Assembly: GCA_964439725.1 (NCBI GenBank)
Contig: CAYTPY010000002.1
Span: 8,714-72,713, forward strand
Source of the DNA: Croceibacterium_A sp964439725
GTDB lineage: Bacteria; Pseudomonadota; Alphaproteobacteria; Sphingomonadales; Sphingomonadaceae
Reading direction: 5' to 3'
DNA length: 64,000 bases
Below are positions 43,026 to 50,625 of this stretch, piece by piece. Within the stretch, counting starts at the first letter, position 1; the number at the start of each line of letters is the position of its first letter. A program made the position numbers and the translations under genes. Under the pieces are notes generated by a model. The model did no database searches. It saw only the letters and a list, made by a program, of their open reading frames with translations, and was not told the origin of the DNA.

Positions 43026-43972
43026 GTTCCGATGAAGCCGCAACGCACGCTCGCCCATCAGCCAAGCGTGGCCTCGGACGGGGCCTCGGTGCGCTCTTAG
43101 GCGAAGTCCGCCGCGAGGAGCCACTGGTCACGACCGGGTCCGACCATACCCACGATGCCGTGGTATCGCCGCGTCCGGCCGGGTTAGCCAATGTCGCCGT
43201 GGCCGCGATCGAACCGCATCCTGAGCAGCCACGTCGCCATTTCGACGAAGCGGCCTTGTCCGATCTGGCCGCGTCAATCTCCGAGCGAGGGCTCATCCAA
43301 CCCGTCGTGGTGCGTCCCCTCGGTTCTGGCCGATACCAACTCGTCGCCGGCGAACGCCGTTGGCGCGCGGCCCAGAAAGCGCAATTACATGAAATTCCGG
43401 CATTAATTCGCCAGCTTGACGAGCGCGAAGTCACCGCTCTCGCGCTCATTGAGAATATCCAGCGTGAAGATCTCAACCCGATCGAGGAAGCCAGAGCGTA
43501 TAAACGATTGGCGAAGCTCGAGAACATGCCGCAGACGGAAATCGGCAAGCTTGTCGGCAAGTCCCGCAGCCATGTCGCGAACTTCCTGCGCTTGCTCACC
43601 CTGCCGCCCCCGGTAATCGCGCATCTGGAGGCGGGCCGCCTCGACATGGGCCATGCGCGAGCCTTGATCGGGCACTCGCAATGTGCCGAGCTCGCACAGC
43701 GCGCGGTCGACGAGGGACTTTCGGTGCGAGAAGTCGAGAAGTTGGTGCGACGTTCCGAGTCGCCCAAGCCCCGACGCCAGGCGCGGGAAGGGCGGGACTC
43801 GGCCGAAGATGCTGACATCGTAGCGGTGCAGAGCCATCTTGAGGATATTCTCGGGCTGCCGGTACGGATCGCAGCCGACACCGACCCCCGATCAGGCACG
43901 GTAACGATCCGCTACCGGACGCTCGACCAGCTCGATCTGATTTGCCAGCGGTTGACGGGGGGCGCCATCTAG
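43022..43972 (+). CDS. parB: chromosome partitioning protein ParB (Spo0J)
   Basis: 316 aa. The N-terminus KRGLGRGLGALLGE is the ParA-interacting part. The CTPase domain has QPRRHFDE, ERGLIQPVVVRPLG and AGERRWRAAQKA, and the helix-turn-helix region contains MPQTEIGKLVGKSRSHVANFLRLL (in part). The C-terminal dimer domain ends DLICQRLTGGAI. It binds the nearby parS sites and spreads as a CTP-dependent clamp. Confidence 0.98.
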   Translation: MSSDEAATHARPSAKRGLGRGLGALLGEVRREEPLVTTGSDHTHDAVVSPRPAGLANVAVAAIEPHPEQPRRHFDEAALSDLAASISERGLIQPVVVRPLGSGRYQLVAGERRWRAAQKAQLHEIPALIRQLDEREVTALALIENIQREDLNPIEEARAYKRLAKLENMPQTEIGKLVGKSRSHVANFLRLLTLPPPVIAHLEAGRLDMGHARALIGHSQCAELAQRAVDEGLSVREVEKLVRRSESPKPRRQAREGRDSAEDADIVAVQSHLEDILGLPVRIAADTDPRSGTVTIRYRTLDQLDLICQRLTGGAI

Positions 43973-44055
43973 CGGGGCTACCTAGGCAGCCTGGCTTGTC
44001 TCTTTATTCCGATCCGGAGTTGCGCGGCGCGACTCCGCGACGCCTCTCCGACGCT

Positions 44056-44805
44056 CTAGTCGGCGCGGATCCTCTTTGCGGCCCCTCGGCGCGGCTGCAC
44101 CTGCCGAGCCGGCGGCTCCATTCCCGCGGCCGGCACAGCCTCGCAGTTGCACGGGCGGTCGCGGCGTTCGGTAACAATCGGGACCCTGACCCACATCACG
44201 GGCCCTTGATAGGCGAGGCCGGACTCCGAAGCGTGGCCGCTATAGCTTTGTTCGTAACGTAGTAGGTAATCTTCGCAGGCATCGATGCGGCGATCTTCGC
44301 GATCGCGGTCGGCGGCGGCGCCGATGGTGCCCCCGATAACGACTCCCGCAATACCGCCAATTCCGGCGCCGAGCAGAGTGCCCCCGAGACGGCTACCCTC
44401 GGCGATCCGATTACCCGCTATGCCGCCGGCTATGGCACCGAGGATTCCGCCCACGGCTTCACCCTGGTGCTGACCGGCCGAATCATAGGAATGGGCGCGG
44501 CATCGCTGCAGCCAGTGTGCGCGTTGCGCCGCCGTGTAACCTAGAGGGCGGCCAGAACGCAGCGGCGGCCATTCGGAAGCGCTATGGTAAGCCTGCGGGG
44601 GGTAAGCTTGATGCTCGTTCACCACGGTGCTGCCGACCGGCTCAGGGCCGTCATCCCCGTCTTCGTCCCATACGAACACATCATCGTAGAGTTCGGGAAG
44701 CGGCGGGGGCGGGCCCGGGTCGTAGGGGACGTTCTGCCCGGCGGCTGGAACCGACGAAAGGGCCCAAGCGGTAGCGGTAAGTATAGCGGCGCAGCGGATC
44801 GACAT
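44056..44805 (-). CDS. glycine-zipper 2TM domain protein
   Basis: 249 aa. An N-terminal signal peptide (AAILTATAWALSSVPAAGQ) leads to a Pro-rich acidic region and a WLQRCRAH block. The glycine zipper GEAVGGILGAIAGGIAGNRIAEG and GTLLGAGIGGIAGVVIGGTIGA (each in part) is of the Rick_17kDa type. The C-terminus is Arg/Pro-rich with three cysteines. Likely envelope-associated; its role is unknown. It is convergent with parB. Confidence 0.83.
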   Translation of the reverse strand: MSIRCAAILTATAWALSSVPAAGQNVPYDPGPPPPLPELYDDVFVWDEDGDDGPEPVGSTVVNEHQAYPPQAYHSASEWPPLRSGRPLGYTAAQRAHWLQRCRAHSYDSAGQHQGEAVGGILGAIAGGIAGNRIAEGSRLGGTLLGAGIGGIAGVVIGGTIGAAADRDREDRRIDACEDYLLRYEQSYSGHASESGLAYQGPVMWVRVPIVTERRDRPCNCEAVPAAGMEPPARQVQPRRGAAKRIRAD

Positions 44806-44922
44806 CTGCGGTTTCCTCGGACCGGCGCGGAGTGACAGCCCGCGCGCTCAACTGCAAACGGCTTATACCCAGGGGCGGAGTCTTGAAGCCCGCCGTGTGT
44901 GCCCTGTCCCGAAACGGGCCGC

Positions 44923-45405
44923 TCAGATCCGTACCGCTACTCTTGCCGCCAGCGCTTCCATGCCAGCTTGATCTTCGACATCGAACCGCGCGGGCAGCGG
45001 GCTGTCGAGGTCGATGACCGCGATGGCACGGCCGTCGCGGAGCACCGGCACCACCAGTTCGGAGCGGCTCGCTGCATCGCAGGCTATGTGGCCGGGGAAC
45101 TCGTGCACGTCTTCGACAAGCTGCGTTCGTTGTTGCGCAGCAGCCGCACCGCACACGCCCTGGCCCAGCGGTATCCGAATGCACGCCGGTTTTCCGCAGA
45201 AAGGGCCCAGAACCAGTTCCTCGCCGATCAAGCGGTAGAAGCCGGCCCAATTGAGATCCGGGACGAGCTGCCAGATCAGCGCCGCGACATTCGCCATGTT
45301 GGCGACGGCGTCCGGCTCACCGGCTGTCAGGGCGTCGGCTGCCGAGAGCAACTCGTTGTAGAGTTCGCCCTTGGGCAGCGCGGGGTCGGCGGCGAAGTCG
45401 TACAT
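44923..45405 (-). CDS. msrC: free methionine-(R)-sulfoxide reductase (GAF domain)
   Basis: 160 aa, a single GAF domain. Cys75, Cys85 and Cys109 (GKPACIRIPLGQGVCGAA, HIACDAASRSELVVPV) have the same spacing as the three redox cysteines of E. coli fRMsr (84, 94, 118). NWAGFYRL precedes them. It reduces free Met-R-sulfoxide in the cytosol. Confidence 0.93.
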   Translation of the reverse strand: MYDFAADPALPKGELYNELLSAADALTAGEPDAVANMANVAALIWQLVPDLNWAGFYRLIGEELVLGPFCGKPACIRIPLGQGVCGAAAAQQRTQLVEDVHEFPGHIACDAASRSELVVPVLRDGRAIAVIDLDSPLPARFDVEDQAGMEALAARVAVRI

Positions 45406-45465
45406 GACGAGTGCCTAGCGGCGGAATGCGTTGCCGCAAAGCGACCGTTCGCTTATCCACCCTGC

Positions 45466-46914
45466 ATGCACATCCTGAAGAAGATCGCCATCGGCCTGGT
45501 GGTCGTCATCCTCGTCCTGGGCGTCGCCGGCTGGTGGATGCTGCGTGGCAACCCGGCCGAGTACTCGGTCGAGGATGTGACCGGAACCGATCCCATTCTG
45601 GCTCAGCCGAACAAGGAGACCATCCCGACCGTGCAAGTGGCGGAGCCGATCGGCTGGCCGGACGGGGCTGCTCCCGACGCTGCCGAGGGCTTGGTGGTCA
45701 ATCGCTTTGCCGATGGCCTGCAGCATCCGCGGGTTATCTATGCGATGCCCGGCGGCGATATTCTGGTCGCCGAGGCCAACGCTCCGGAACGCGTCCTGGC
45801 AGGCGGCGGCATCGTCAATTTCGTGGCCGGGTTCCTGTTCCGCCGTGCCGGAGCAGCCGTGCCGTCTCCGAACCGGCTGGTGCTTCTCCGGGACGCCGAC
45901 GGCGACGGTGTCGCCGAAGCCCGGCACGTACTGCGCGACGATCTCGACTCGCCGTCGGGAATCGCCTGGCACGATGGCAACCTCTACGTCGCCAACCACA
46001 ATGCCGTGCTGCGCTTTGACTACGCAGAGGGCGCAACGACGCTGACCGGCCAGCCCGAGAAGCTGATGGACCTGCCGCCGGCCGGCAACCATTGGATGCG
46101 GAACATCATCCTCAACGAGGACGGCACCCGGCTGTTCGTCGCGGTCGGCTCGGCTTCGAACATCGGCGAAGGCGGCATGGCGATCGAGGCGGGCCGCGCC
46201 GCGATCCACGAGCTCAACCTCGAAGATGGCAGCTCGCGAATCTACGGCTCTGGGCTGCGCAATCCTAACGGCTTGGCCTGGAACCCTTGGAGCGAGGAAC
46301 TTTGGACCACCGTCAACGAGCGCGACATGCTTGGATCCGACTTGGTACCGGACTACCTGACCAACGTGCCGGTGGGTGTCACTTACGGCTGGCCGTGGCT
46401 CTATTGGGGCGAAACCGTCGACTTGCGCGTCGACGCGCCGATGCCGAACTTCCTGGTCGAGTACGTCCGCACGCCCGAGTACGCGCTGGGGCCGCATGTG
46501 GCTGCGCTCGGGCTGACATTCACGCGCGAGGGCTCACGAATGGGCGATGCGTTCGGACGGGGCGCTTTCATTGCCCGCCATGGCTCGTGGAACCGCAAGC
46601 CGCCATCGGGGTATGACGTCGTCTTCGTTGCTTTCGACGAGCGCGGCAATCCGATCGGTAAGCCGGTGCCGGTGCTCGGCAGCTTCCTCGCCGGCGATGG
46701 GCAGACTCATGGGCGCCCGACCTGGGTGGCTTGGGACGCCACGGGTGCTCTCTTGGTCAGCGACGATACGGGCAATATCATCTGGCGCGTCGTCGCACTC
46801 CGGGCGACCCCGGCCGGACCTCAGGTCCGTATCCAAGGTGAGCGGATGCCCCCCCGGATCGAGCTGCGCGGCGATCCGTCTCGCGCTTTCGACGAACCGC
46901 CAGCGGGCCCGTAG
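45466..46914 (+). CDS. membrane-anchored sorbosone/glucose dehydrogenase-like beta-propeller
   Basis: 482 aa from the ATG at 45466; the long upstream in-frame extension lies antisense to msrC and is rejected. One N-terminal membrane helix (KIAIGLVVVILVLGVAGWWML, in part) anchors a soluble propeller in the periplasm. RFADGLQHPRVIYAMPGGDILVAEANAPERV (in part), GSGLRNPNGLAWNPWSEELWTTVNERD (in part) and TYGWPWLYW match the GDH-type sorbosone dehydrogenase family. PQQ use is expected for that family but not shown. The sugar substrate is unknown. Confidence 0.87.
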   Translation: MHILKKIAIGLVVVILVLGVAGWWMLRGNPAEYSVEDVTGTDPILAQPNKETIPTVQVAEPIGWPDGAAPDAAEGLVVNRFADGLQHPRVIYAMPGGDILVAEANAPERVLAGGGIVNFVAGFLFRRAGAAVPSPNRLVLLRDADGDGVAEARHVLRDDLDSPSGIAWHDGNLYVANHNAVLRFDYAEGATTLTGQPEKLMDLPPAGNHWMRNIILNEDGTRLFVAVGSASNIGEGGMAIEAGRAAIHELNLEDGSSRIYGSGLRNPNGLAWNPWSEELWTTVNERDMLGSDLVPDYLTNVPVGVTYGWPWLYWGETVDLRVDAPMPNFLVEYVRTPEYALGPHVAALGLTFTREGSRMGDAFGRGAFIARHGSWNRKPPSGYDVVFVAFDERGNPIGKPVPVLGSFLAGDGQTHGRPTWVAWDATGALLVSDDTGNIIWRVVALRATPAGPQVRIQGERMPPRIELRGDPSRAFDEPPAGP

Positions 46915-46932
46915 TCTTTCGAGGCTCAGCCG

Positions 46933-47709
46933 TTACCGGCGCAGCGGCTGCCCGGCGCGTCCGGCGAGCTCAACGATGAAGTGCCAAGCGATTCGCCCGG
47001 ACCTCGCACCGCGCCGCTTGGCCCATTCCAGTGCTTCGGCTTCGCTCCAGGCCAAGCCGTACTCTTCGGCATAGCCGCGCACGATCTCCAGATATTCGTC
47101 CTGAGAGCAAGCGTGGAAGCCGAGCGAAAGGCCGAAACGATCGGCCAGAGCAAGCTGGTCGTCGACCACGTCACGTGGATTTATAGGATCGTCCTGTTCG
47201 TCCATCCGCCGCGGCACGATCGCACGGCGGTTGGAGGTCACTGCCAGCCGCACGTTAGCTGGTCGCGCTTCCACACCGCCATCAAGCCAGGATCGCAAAT
47301 GCCGCGGCCCGGTGGCGTCTCCGGGCGCAAACCCCAGGTCGTCGATGAACACGATGAACCGGCGCTCGACAGGCGCCAGGGCGGCGAACAGCGCCGAAAG
47401 CGATCCAACCGCATCGGTGGCCACTTGGACCAGTGCGACCCGGCCAGGCTCCGCCTGCTGCGCGGCTAGGACGGCCGAGCGAACGAGTGCGCTTTTGCCC
47501 ATGCCGCGCGCCCCCCATAGCAGCATGTCGTGGGCCGCGTGGCCCCGCGCATGGCGCAGGACGTTCTCGGCGGCCGCGGCCTTCTGACGATCGATACCTC
47601 GGAGCAGCTCGAGTCCTGGCGCCTCCAGTTGCACGACCGGGCGCGCCGATGCGCCTTCCCAGACGTAGGCGGGGGCGGCTAGCCAATCGGTGACAGCTTG
47701 GTGTTTCAT
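46933..47709 (-). CDS. DUF815 AAA-type ATPase
   Basis: 258 aa from the ATG at 47709; a longer frame adds 19 residues without conservation. Walker A is LLWGARGMGKSALVRSAV, Walker B is FIVFIDDLGFAPG, the sensor-1-like segment is RLAVTSNRRAIVPR, and DDQLALADRFGLSLGF follows. The family is widespread with unknown function. It is divergent from sua5 by 26 bases. Confidence 0.9.
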   Translation of the reverse strand: MKHQAVTDWLAAPAYVWEGASARPVVQLEAPGLELLRGIDRQKAAAAENVLRHARGHAAHDMLLWGARGMGKSALVRSAVLAAQQAEPGRVALVQVATDAVGSLSALFAALAPVERRFIVFIDDLGFAPGDATGPRHLRSWLDGGVEARPANVRLAVTSNRRAIVPRRMDEQDDPINPRDVVDDQLALADRFGLSLGFHACSQDEYLEIVRGYAEEYGLAWSEAEALEWAKRRGARSGRIAWHFIVELAGRAGQPLRR

Positions 47710-47735
47710 CTCCGCCTCGCCTATAGCGCGCCGCG

Positions 47736-48677
47736 ATGGGCGACAAGGCACCGGAATGGCTGGCAACTGATGTGCAAGGGATTGCTCGCGCCGCCGATCT
47801 ACTACGATCGGGACGACTGGTCGCGGTGCCGACTGAAACGGTTTATGGCCTCGCCGCCCGAGCCGACAGCGAGCAGGCGGTGGCGGAAGTCTTCCGCGCC
47901 AAGAGGCGGCCCGATTTCAATCCGCTGATCGTCCATGTACCGTCACTGGCCGCGGGGCGCGAACTCGCCCGTTTCGATGCGAACGCCGAGCTCCTGGCCG
48001 AGCGCTTCTGGCCTGGCCCCCTCACACTGGTGCTTCCTTCCCAGCCGGGCAGTGGGATCGTGCCTGCGGTTACGGCCGGGTTGGCCACGATTGCGCTGCG
48101 CATGCCGGCGCATCCCGCCACTCTGGCCCTGCTAGAGCAAACAGGATTGCCGCTGGCGGCACCTTCCGCGAATCGCAGCGGGGGAGTCAGTCCGACCACG
48201 CCGCAGCACGTGGCTCAATCGTTGGGGCCGGCGGTGTCGGCCATCCTTGATGGTGGCCCGTGCGCCCGGGGCCTGGAATCCTCGATTGTCGCCTTGCGCG
48301 AGGACGGAAGCTGGCATCTGCTCCGTCAAGGGCCGATAACGGAAGAAGGGCTGGTGGCGCTGCTCGGGGCTCCCGCGCCTCTTTCGGATGCGCGGATCGA
48401 GGCTCCGGGACAACTCGCCCGCCATTACTCGCCCGGAAAACCGCTGCGTCTCGGCGTTTCGCAAGCCAGTGACGATGAGTTTCTTGTAGGGTTCGGCCTG
48501 GTCGAGGGTGACTGCTCGCTTTCGCAACGCGGCGATCTCGCCGAGGCCGCGGCGCGCCTCTATGCCTGCCTCCACGAAGCGGCCGCATCGGACAAGCCAC
48601 GCATCGCAGTGGCGCCAGTGCCGCAAGATGGTATTGGCGCCGCTCTCAACGATCGCCTGCAGCGCGCTGCCGCCTAG
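47736..48677 (+). CDS. sua5: L-threonylcarbamoyladenylate synthase (Sua5/TsaC long form)
   Basis: 313 aa. The YrdC domain spans about 1-200: GRLVAVPTETVYGLAARAD, KRRPDFNPLIVHV, RFWPGPLTLVLP and LAAPSANRSGGVSPTT. A linker and C-terminal Sua5 domain follow (GQLARHYSPGKPLRLGVSQ). It makes threonylcarbamoyl-AMP for tRNA t6A37. Confidence 0.96.
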   Translation: MGDKAPEWLATDVQGIARAADLLRSGRLVAVPTETVYGLAARADSEQAVAEVFRAKRRPDFNPLIVHVPSLAAGRELARFDANAELLAERFWPGPLTLVLPSQPGSGIVPAVTAGLATIALRMPAHPATLALLEQTGLPLAAPSANRSGGVSPTTPQHVAQSLGPAVSAILDGGPCARGLESSIVALREDGSWHLLRQGPITEEGLVALLGAPAPLSDARIEAPGQLARHYSPGKPLRLGVSQASDDEFLVGFGLVEGDCSLSQRGDLAEAAARLYACLHEAAASDKPRIAVAPVPQDGIGAALNDRLQRAAA

Positions 48678-49003
48678 TTCGGCTCTACCGGGATCGACGG
48701 CAGCAATACCTGCATCTCGGCATAAGTGGTACGGGCCTGTTCGCAGGCGCGGCGGTCGCCGTCAGTGCAGCGGGTTAGCTGACGATCGTAGTCCCGCTGT
48801 AGCCGCCCAAGCCGTTCCTCGCGCTGACGTATCTCGCGGCCGCGCTTCTGGTCGGCCTCTGACTGGCTGGTGGTCGCCAGGTCCACACCTTTGCTGGCAG
48901 CGCGAACCGGGAGTGTCGCTACGCCAATCGCCGTTTTGGCCAAGCACCCCTGCAACGCGAACGCTGCGGCGACGACGGCAACCATTCGCACTGCATAAGG
49001 CAT
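48674..49003 (-). CDS. small putative lipoprotein
   Basis: 109 aa. A signal sequence with lipobox LQGC (Cys20) suggests a lipid-anchored envelope protein. The remainder is a charged alpha-helix or coiled coil (EADQKRGREIRQREERLGRL) with two more cysteines. No family recognised. Its stop overlaps the end of sua5 by four bases. Confidence 0.75.
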   Translation of the reverse strand: MPYAVRMVAVVAAAFALQGCLAKTAIGVATLPVRAASKGVDLATTSQSEADQKRGREIRQREERLGRLQRDYDRQLTRCTDGDRRACEQARTTYAEMQVLLPSIPVEPN

Positions 49004-49151
49004 GGCCGTTCTCCTTAGGTGCGTTCTAGGTACGGCACGCTTGCAGGCGTGTGAACCCGACAGGGCGGATAGGCTCAGTCTTTACCTCCTGCGGACGAGA
49101 AAAGGGCCGCGCGGATCACTCCGGCGACCCCTTGTCTCGCTTGGGTGCCGG

Positions 49152-49688
49152 TCAGGCGTCTTCGGTTGTGCTCTCGTAGTACTGCGGCGCGTGGGTCTTC
49201 AGCACGTCGAGAATCTTGGCGAGCGCGGTCGGCTCGTCGGTTTTTTCCATCGCCGCCAGTTCGCGGGCCAACCGGCTCGACGCCGCTTCGAAGATCTGGC
49301 GCTCGGAGTAGCTCTGCTCCGGCTGGTCTTCCGGACGAAACAGATCACGCGTCACCTCGGCGATCGACACCAGGTCGCCCGAGTTGATCTTCGCTTCGTA
49401 TTCCTGGGCCCGGCGCGACCACATAGTACGCTTGACCTTGGGTTTGCCCTTCAGGGTCTCCATGGCTTCCTTGAGCGTCTTGTCGCTCGAAAGCTTGCGC
49501 ATCCCAATGGCTTCGACTTTGTTCACAGGGACACGGAGCGTCATTCGTTCCTTCTCAAAGCGAAGCACGTAAAGTTCGAGCTTCATTCCGGCGATTTCTT
49601 CGCTCTGCAGCTCGACTACTCGGCCAACCCCATGCTTGGGGTACACGACGTAGTCGCCGACATCGAATGCGGGGGCATTCACAGCCAT
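49152..49688 (-). CDS. carD: CarD-family transcriptional regulator
   Basis: 178 aa from the ATG at 49688, with AAGGA upstream; longer frames enter the leader. The N-terminal Tudor-like RNA-polymerase-binding domain reads FDVGDYVVYPKHGVGRVVELQ and LYVLRFEKERMTLRVPV. The C-terminal helical DNA-binding part has MWSRRAQEYEAKINSGD. CarD stabilises open complexes, especially at rRNA promoters. Confidence 0.96.
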   Translation of the reverse strand: MAVNAPAFDVGDYVVYPKHGVGRVVELQSEEIAGMKLELYVLRFEKERMTLRVPVNKVEAIGMRKLSSDKTLKEAMETLKGKPKVKRTMWSRRAQEYEAKINSGDLVSIAEVTRDLFRPEDQPEQSYSERQIFEAASSRLARELAAMEKTDEPTALAKILDVLKTHAPQYYESTTEDA

Positions 49689-49848
49689 CTTGCTTACTTG
49701 TCCTTTCTTGGGGCAGGAATGGGAGTGCAAGACAGTACTATGGCCGCACGACCCGGCGCAGCCTGGCTTGCCTGCATTTGCATCTGGTTTGGCGGGGGCC
49801 TGCCTTCCTAATCCCGACCATCGCCCTAGCAGACGGGCGGAGCCAGGT

Positions 49849-49854
49849 ATTATA
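49849..49854 (-). promoter_or_regulatory. possible -10 element for carD
   Basis: TATAAT on the minus strand, 161 bases upstream of the carD ATG, in an AT-rich patch of an otherwise GC-rich leader. No good -35 is found at 16-18 bases, so this is tentative. The long leader holds no gene. Confidence 0.35.
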
Positions 49855-49949
49855 TAGCAGATTCGCAACAAAATTACCACCCCTGCCCGTCATCGAGGCA
49901 AGGGCGGCCGTTTCTTTGTCGAGCGGCGGGCTCCGCGGGTGCGAAGCGC

Positions 49950-50288
49950 CTAGTCGCCTTCGCCAGGTTCGGCGGAGAAGTGTTGCTCGAACTTGCCTTC
50001 GACGCCCTTGAACGCATCGGCGTCGGCCGGCGGGTCCTTCTTCTGGGTGATGTTGGGCCATTCGGCCGAATAGCTCGCGTTGAGCTCGAGCCATTGCTCC
50101 AAGCCGCCTTCGGTGTCGGGCAGAATCGCCTCGGCCGGGCACTCGGGCTCGCACACGCCGCAGTCGATGCACTCGGAAGGATTGATGACGAGCATGTTCT
50201 CGCCTTCATAGAAGCAATCCACGGGACAGACCTCGACGCAGTCGGTGTACTTGCACTTGATGCAGGCTTCGGTGACGACGTAGGTCAT
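49950..50288 (-). CDS. fdxA: seven-iron ferredoxin FdxA
   Basis: 112 aa. Cysteines 9, 17 and 50 fit a 3Fe-4S site, and 21, 40, 43 and 46 fit a 4Fe-4S site (EACIKCKYTDCVEVCPVDCF, ECIDCGVCEPECP). The acidic C-terminal tail is usual. It overlaps the S4-domain gene (ATGA). Helicase, S4 protein, FdxA, then CarD is a common alphaproteobacterial order. Confidence 0.96.
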   Translation of the reverse strand: MTYVVTEACIKCKYTDCVEVCPVDCFYEGENMLVINPSECIDCGVCEPECPAEAILPDTEGGLEQWLELNASYSAEWPNITQKKDPPADADAFKGVEGKFEQHFSAEPGEGD

Positions 50289-50614
50289 TTCTGCGCTTCC
50301 CCTTCTGCGTTTTCCGGATCGGGTCCCGGCGGCGCGTCGTGGCCCGCTATGCCGTTTGCCCTGCCAGCGTCAAGCGGGCGGTAACAGGCCTGAGCTTCGC
50401 TAGGGGGGCCGCGCCGCTCCGGCAAAGCAAGGATTTCTATCACCAGGACACGGTTGCGTAGCGGCAAGGTCAGGACATCGCCGACAGCGATCGGCAGGTC
50501 CTGACGCAGGACCCGCTCGGCATTACGGCGAATGTGGCCTTCTGCAATCCAGCGTTGCGCCAGCGTCCGGCTCTTGGCGAAGCGTAGCGCGTGGAGCAGC
50601 CGATCGATCCGCAT
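50285..50614 (-). CDS. S4-domain RNA-binding protein (Hsp15-like)
   Basis: 109 aa. The S4 domain (1-55) reads RIDRLLHALRFAKSRTLAQRWI then GHIRRNAERV and PIAVGDVLTL. A Pro-rich C-terminal tail follows. Hsp15-type proteins bind stalled 50S-tRNA complexes. It lies 11 bases after the helicase stop. Confidence 0.92.
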   Translation of the reverse strand: MRIDRLLHALRFAKSRTLAQRWIAEGHIRRNAERVLRQDLPIAVGDVLTLPLRNRVLVIEILALPERRGPPSEAQACYRPLDAGRANGIAGHDAPPGPDPENAEGEAQK

Positions 50615-50625
50615 GCAACGTGGGG

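Noticed and set aside
45451..45459. TTATCCACC as a further DnaA box
   Set aside because: One-mismatch match standing alone in a promoter gap about 11 kb from the candidate origin; isolated matches are expected in a window of this size.
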